DNA of 64,000 nt from Myxococcus guangdongensis (GTDB taxonomy: Bacteria > Myxococcota > Myxococcia > Myxococcales > Myxococcaceae). The notes under the pieces are model-generated. The model was not told where the DNA came from. It saw nothing but the letters and a program-made list of their open reading frames with translations, and ran no database searches. This document shows positions 62,701 through 64,000 of the stretch, piece by piece. The stretch is taken from contig NZ_JAJVKW010000004.1 in the NCBI RefSeq assembly GCF_024198255.1, forward strand, positions 1 to 64,000. The letters run 5' to 3'. Every line of letters starts with the position of its first letter. Within the stretch, counting starts at the first letter, position 1. Position numbers and translations under genes: made by a program.

Positions 62701-64000
62701 GAGGAGCCTCGCCTGAAGGACTGCACGCGGCTCTCACGGGTGCTGTGCAGCGGCGAGGCCCTGACGCCCGAGCTGCGAGACTTCTTCCACTCCCGGCTGG
62801 GCGCCGAGCTGCACAACCTCTATGGCCCCACCGAGGCCGCGGTGGACGTGACGGCGTGGGCCTGCGCTCGGGATGACCAGGGAGCGCGGGTTCCCATCGG
62901 TCGCCCCATCGCGAACACGCGCATGTACGTGTTGGACGAGGGCCTGCATCCGGTGCCCGCGGGAGTGCCCGGTGAGCTGTACATCGGCGGTGTTCAGCTG
63001 GCGCGCGGGTACTGGCGTCGTCCCGAGCTGACGGCCGAGCGCTTCGTGGCGGACCCGTACTCCCCGGTGCCGGGTGGGCGGCTGTATCGGACGGGAGACC
63101 GGGCGCGTTGGTTGGCGGATGGCGCGCTGGAGTACCTGGGTCGCCGGGACGGGCAGGTGAAGCTGCGTGGCTTCCGCATCGAGCTGGGCGAGGTCGAGTC
63201 GGTGCTGCGTGGACAGGCCGGAGTGCGAGAGGCCGTCGCGCTGGTGCGGGAGGACGCGCCAGGAGATGCGCGCCTGGTGGCGTACGTGACGGCTGTCCCA
63301 GGGGCCACGTTGGAGCCATCCGAGCTGCGGGCCCGACTGCCACGCGTGCTGCCCGAGTACATGGTTCCGTCGGCGCTGGTGCTCCTGGACGTGCTGCCGC
63401 TGTCTCCGAATGGGAAGGTGGATCGCAAGGCGTTGCCCGCGCCGCTCCCGCGTGAAGGGGATGGCGCCGCGCCCGCGCGAGTCATGGCTCGCACGCCCAC
63501 GGAGGAGTTGCTGGCGGGCATCTGGGCGGAGGTCCTGAATCTGGAGGAGGTGGGCATCCACGAGGACTTCTTCGGACTGGGAGGACACTCGCTCCTGGCG
63601 ACCCGGGTCCTCTCCCGCATCCGCGGTGCGTTCGGCGTGGAGCTGCCGTTGCGCAGGTTGTTCGAGTCGCCCACGGTGGCGAAGCTCGGCGTCGAGCTGG
63701 AGGACGCGGCGCGCTCCGATGCACCTCGCGCGCCGCCGCTGCGACAGCGGGCGGAGCGGATGTCGGCGCCGCCGCTCTCCTTCGGGCAACAGCGCCTGTG
63801 GTTCCTCGCGCAGCTCTCTCCGGAGGACTCGGCCTACAACCTCCCGGCCGCGGTGCGCCTGTCGGGCGGGCTGGACGTGGACGCATTGCTCTCGAGCCTC
63901 ACGGAGCTGGTGCGCCGTCACGAGGCGCTGCGGACGACGTTCCGAGAGGGAGTGGAGGGGCCGGAGCAGGTCATCGCGGAGGCGGGTGAAGTGCAGGTAC
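50737..64000 (+). CDS. Giant NRPS, (C remnant)-A(MT)-PCP-C-A-PCP-C-A-PCP-C-A-PCP-C..., runs off the right edge
   Basis: About 4421 residues are visible. ATG 50737 is fixed because TGA lies in frame at 50701. Residues 1-190 resemble only the C-terminal part of a C domain (HGTAEETVLLAAWLATL). A1 about 190-1062 has TSGTTGTPRAAM, with Arg-Ala in place of Lys-Gly, and an N-methyltransferase (VLEMGCGTG near 698) between A8 and A9; PCP1 near 1117. Then C (HHLVADG near 1305), A2 (near 1780), PCP2 (near 2162), C (HHIVSDG near 2354), A3 (near 2832), PCP3 (near 3220), C (near 3414), A4 (near 3890), PCP4 (near 4284), and the start of another C. Codes by eye: A1 D-A-Y-C-M-V-A-V-C (unassigned, perhaps aromatic); A2 D-I-L-Q-L-G-V-I-W (Gly-like); A3 D-A-L-W-L-G-G-T-F (Val-like); A4 D-V-W-H-L-S-L-V-D (Ser). 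No TE or E domain in the visible part. It lies 83 bases after the free C gene. Confidence 0.94.
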   Translation, partial: MTVTLRDGALDGRLAAFVREHGTAEETVLLAAWLATLAATRPEHADRCLVEAPGRAVWVTCPPARREAFVDLVVRVHRALRRGAAPSSPRDTSAARVRLLPLGAEVAPAVEDDATPELRIRRTEDGLALEGLGAQGAVLARSARAVLDAALREPSRDWAGLPLLDAQMLESLERVTRGEAPVEDGTDDCLTAFCAAVAATPDALALVWDEHARTYAQLDAAVRRLGYTLWQQGVLGQVVGVWVESPEDLVVVPLAVLAAGGTFAMLDARVPARRNATLLQTVRASLVVSRCARIPDDLAPEVKRLDLESVGAERPSLRGPLFAEPLLPACLSLTSGTTGTPRAAMLSRAGLLWLSRAAHRVAGGGRCALHVGSVAFDAFLYNLSLTLLRGGTLVFAGPHVDPSRLVELSRRWKVDQLCAVPSILKLLDAEALCGDRWPVVMSVGEACPPELARRFVGRARFINAYGPTETTVCSHMQVVEELEGEDARVAAGWPLPGVTGVVVDAWLRPLPPGVEGELLIGGVGVGYGYHLAPVATAERFVPDPLGPPGARAFRTGDRAVLLPDGQLWLRGRVDRQVKVRGARVDLGEVDGVLGRHPGVAEVCTAARPASAGDTRLVTYVVDRREHRRPQLERERVGRWMLAFEQALASGPSPDEEFTGWASAVTGEPMPREVMREWLDATCARILALRPRRVLEMGCGTGAILERVAPECEEYWGTDVSPVSLQTAAARARRVGAEARTRLLPRKADEGGLPEGRFDVVVVNSVVQYFPSAAYLVEVLRHAVAATRPGGAVYVGDVRHLGLHADFQRHVALSRAPGSQGLEETERQAMRAVQLEEELLVDPRFFQMLARELPTLSGVRVLARGGATPNELNQFRYDVLLHVGPPVDAPVLRSVAWEPGQDWAHGVADGQLPVRVTGIPDARLASLLASTAALAREERVGRTVADLRASELAPPPAMDPERLCAEAAARGWVAECRLRAEAPGSFDLVLSAPDVPLPAEPLVLMPVTLEQWTHEPLRAERAEALAAELARLGEAELAPWMRPSTLRVVPELPRTVSGKVNLVALASLEPASSDESAPMAPSAAGTVEALLRGIWEDLLERRLPDEDASFFALGGHSLMAVRLMARIDAALQVHLPVSALFESPTFREMAARIERLRGEGAGSWSMAVERAPRAEHYPMSTAQARVWFLEQLLPGTSTYHIPIALRLRGVLDVAALRRALHALVERHEPLRARFGPVDGHPAQWFDARRPVELPLLPFEEMSSEELEEWIRAFSRRPFSLAEGPCVRAALLRLGEREHVLVVVFHHLVADGWSMRVLTDDLTALYGAAASGGPSPLRPLELEYRDYAVAQQRWVDSAGMRAQLEEWLEDLRGQQPVETLARGPRPARRTGAGDVVLSQLSAPLVEKLRRLARAQDCTLFMVLLGGFAALVARHSRDSDLTVGTPVSNRVDPRLDALVGFFTNTLAIRTQVDVTRSGAELLRRIREASVRAFDRQAVPFDRIVERLRPVRDLSTTPIFQLWFAFLELQLMESEHQGLRLESLPVRTSAAEFDLSLSITLEGERLCCSFSYATDLFEQEEVEALSRRYALLLEGLAEDVSVPVAALPLLSHAEQRALVALGSGGAAGRYESVDRRLAAHARARPGAVAIIESGTHWDYARVDARADAIAKALRGAVGVGGRVGILMGPSASTVVTVLGALRAGVAFVLLDPSYPMERHRFMVEDAGLGLVVGDVEDARERVGAGVAMLSVDALVARPGEERSSTEPLPDELPAYLCYTSGSTGRPKGVIVPRGALTQLLGAMASRVGASASTRMLANTALSFDIALLELLLPPFVGGSVVVWERGAHLDGERLSALLRDEQVNLVQGTPSTWRLLLAAGFEGSEDLTLLCGGEALEGELARTLRRHCGRLFNVYGPTETTIWSTYHEAEGLGVQREPIGRPLPGTRCKVLDSTLRPVPPGALGELFIGGVSVAHGYTGRPMETAARFVPDPEGPAGARMYATGDLARMGAEGTLSFHGREDAQVKVRGHRIELAEVEAALKQVTGARDVVAVVREDVPGDKRLVGYVVADTPLDVVEVKRGVKTKLPEYMVPSLLVALEDLPLTPNAKVDRKALPAPESLQVTESVSYVAPRTPTEQLLSGLWESLLGQRRVGIRDDFFQLGGHSLLATQVASRIHATFGVTVALRQLFESATVESLAVLVESALQGLDAGAPPPLRVAARGGSLPLSYSQQRLWFLEQLQPGLDAYTLPAAVRIQGPLSVDVLERSFSELVRRHEALRTTFRGGAERPEQVIAEAGEVRVVREDVSGEEDKEGAVRRWLEVEASKPFDMERGPLLRAGLLKVREEEHVLVLVMHHIVSDGWSMGVLVREMGALYGAYAKGQPSPLPELPVQYADYAVWQREWLRDDALERQLGYWRQQLEGAPRVLELPTDKPRPATRSHRGGFVRARWETGLWRKVEALGRREGATAFMVLLAAYQTVLGRYARQEEVSVGAPIAGRTRTETEGLIGFFVNTLVLRGRVGREESFGGLVRQLRETTLGAYAHQDVPFEKLVEELQPERDMSRSPLFQVTLTLQNTPTVELTHEGVTLRGLDVEGTTSKYDLSLVVEEVEGGVEVVANYDSDLFERRTVEVLVGQVREVLAEGVARPEKRLWELRMQGEEERRRVVEEWSGRRTEYPRETSLAELFEEVVRRSPGAVAVEYEGKELTYEEVNGRANQLAHHLRGMGVGPEVRVGLCVERSEELVVGLLGILKAGGAYVPLDASYPLERLGWMKREAGVGVLVAQERLADEVAEGGEAVVCVDTEWGEIEKRPRSNVGKVVGGGNLAYVMFTSGSTGRPKGVGVSQRAVSRLVLGTSYASFGPEEVWLQLAPLSFDASTLEVWGALLHGGKLVVAKAGTPSLEELGEKVVESGVTSLWLTAALFEQMQGRQGEALGKVRQVLAGGDVLAVGRVRQRLEGGGVLINGYGPTENTTFTACHRMKREEEAGGVTVPIGRPIENTKVYVLDEGMEVVGEGVPGELYVGGEGLAEGYVGRADLTAERFVPSPFGRGERLYRTGDEVRWREGGVLEFLGRRDRQVKVRGYRIELGEVEAALAGHASVSEAVVVVREDIPGDKRLVAYVVPTSSDVAPLDSSAVKTFLRTRLPEYMVPSSLVVLDALPLTPNGKVDRAALPLPDASGATVERFVAPRDATERSLAALFAEVLNVERVGLHDDFFELGGHSLLATQLVSRVRTAFALDLPLRDVFEAPTVEALARKLEGTRAEPGGPTAVPPVVPVPRTDALPLSFAQQRLWFLDQLEPGSAFYNIATGVKLFGSLDVSALERAFTELVHRHESLRTTFRAEGGAPVQVIAPESHWRLEQVDLGTLSREERVLEVARRAEAEALRPFDLMRGPLLRTLLLRTSEQEHELVLVMHHIVSDGWSIGVLVREVGALYDAFARGLPSPLLPLPVQYADHAVWQRGWLRDDVLERQLAYWRARLAGASPALELPTDRPRPAVQTFRGGSRSLRWSRSLRDSVRALAQRESATPFMVLLAAFQTLLAKYSGQDDLCVGSPIANRTREETEGLIGFFVNTLVLRATLSPALSFRELVHQVRETTLGAYAHQDVPFEKLVEELQPARDLGRPPLFQVMLVLQNAPTTALSAAGLRLEPTRAEGKTAKFDLTLEVTDTDDGFTGSLEFNSDLFDASTIDRMLGHLGALLESAVHAPERRWVDLEWMTPEERRQVVSEWNQTDRPRSKEARLHHGFEAQARRTPDAVAVVAEQTQLTYRELERRANQLAWHLRARGVGPESRVAVCAERSLELVVSLLGVLKAGAAYVPLDPSYPRERLEYMLEDAAPTVLLTQQHLLPSLPGRVPTRVCLDADAEALRRERTETPPVEVEGDGLAYIIYTSGSTGRPKGAMNTHSAICNRLAWMQEAYGLTAEDRVLQKTPFSFDVSVWEFFWPLMTGARLVMARPGGHREPAYLVDLVAREGVTTLHFVPSMLRPFLEEPRLKDCTRLSRVLCSGEALTPELRDFFHSRLGAELHNLYGPTEAAVDVTAWACARDDQGARVPIGRPIANTRMYVLDEGLHPVPAGVPGELYIGGVQLARGYWRRPELTAERFVADPYSPVPGGRLYRTGDRARWLADGALEYLGRRDGQVKLRGFRIELGEVESVLRGQAGVREAVALVREDAPGDARLVAYVTAVPGATLEPSELRARLPRVLPEYMVPSALVLLDVLPLSPNGKVDRKALPAPLPREGDGAAPARVMARTPTEELLAGIWAEVLNLEEVGIHEDFFGLGGHSLLATRVLSRIRGAFGVELPLRRLFESPTVAKLGVELEDAARSDAPRAPPLRQRAERMSAPPLSFGQQRLWFLAQLSPEDSAYNLPAAVRLSGGLDVDALLSSLTELVRRHEALRTTFREGVEGPEQVIAEAGEVQV

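Noticed and set aside
27038..64000. Calling the locus the corramycin or vioprolide cluster
   Set aside because: The APH-like kinase recalls corramycin and the loading protein recalls vioprolide, but I cannot compare sequences here and the module order is not shown to match either.
1..64000. Thioesterase or reductase release domain
   Set aside because: No GxSxG thioesterase or reductase domain was found after any PCP. Chain release must lie outside the window.

Overview
This is a high-GC, C/G-ending-codon stretch of genomic DNA that is almost entirely secondary-metabolite biosynthesis genes. Giant NRPS genes, a FAAL starter and long antisense open frames point to a myxobacterium, most likely of the Myxococcus/Corallococcus/Cystobacter group. 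That placement is inferred from style and gene content, not from a marker gene. No rRNA, tRNA, CRISPR array, insertion sequence or phage gene was seen.

Layout. (1) 1-17200, minus strand: two NRPS genes in tandem. The upstream one (17200 to 6335) is C*-A-MT-PCP-C-A-PCP-C-A-PCP, and its first C domain has lost the second active-site His. The downstream one (6292 to beyond the left edge) is C-A-PCP-C-A-PCP so far. Four of the five A domains read as branched-aliphatic (Val/Ile-like). The second gene carries a nearly identical 1.2-kb A-PCP duplication. (2) 17437-19690, plus: a TauD/SyrP-type dioxygenase and an MFS exporter. (3) 19687-22987: a DUF5916-type exported protein and a small lipoprotein. 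These look like non-biosynthetic cargo or the seam between two clusters. (4) 23114-26806: panD (aspartate to beta-alanine), a luciferase-like monooxygenase, an APH-fold kinase and a JmjC/cupin oxygenase. (5) 27038-64000 and beyond, plus: a tightly coupled operon with a MupA-type flavin monooxygenase, a radical SAM protein, FAAL-ACP-C-FkbH-ACP, C-A(MT)-PCP-E-C-A(FkbM)-PCP, KS-AT-KR-ACP, a free-standing C domain, and a very large NRPS that runs off the right edge.

Reading of the right-hand assembly line (inference): a fatty acid is adenylated and loaded on ACP1. FkbH makes glyceryl-ACP2 from a glycolytic bisphosphate. The C domain between them joins the two into an acylglycerate starter. Next comes an epimerised residue of unknown identity. 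The following A domain lacks Asp235 and carries an Asp one residue later, a pattern known from beta-alanine-activating domains; panD in the same locus would supply that substrate. A PKS module would extend beta-alanine to a 5-amino-3-hydroxypentanoyl unit. The later A domains read as an unassigned (possibly aromatic) N-methylated residue, then Gly, Val and Ser. The oxygenases and the radical SAM enzyme are candidate tailoring enzymes, and the APH-like kinase is a candidate self-resistance factor.

The most interesting observations are the self-supplied beta-alanine module with an FkbM insertion, the acylglycerate starter, the methyltransferase inserted between A6 and A7, the split C/A module with a fossil C-domain remnant, and the mosaic purine-rich blocks in both NRPS regions. 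Start codons for the minus-strand NRPS (TTG), the dioxygenase (TTG) and the MFS gene (no canonical start where homology begins) need care.
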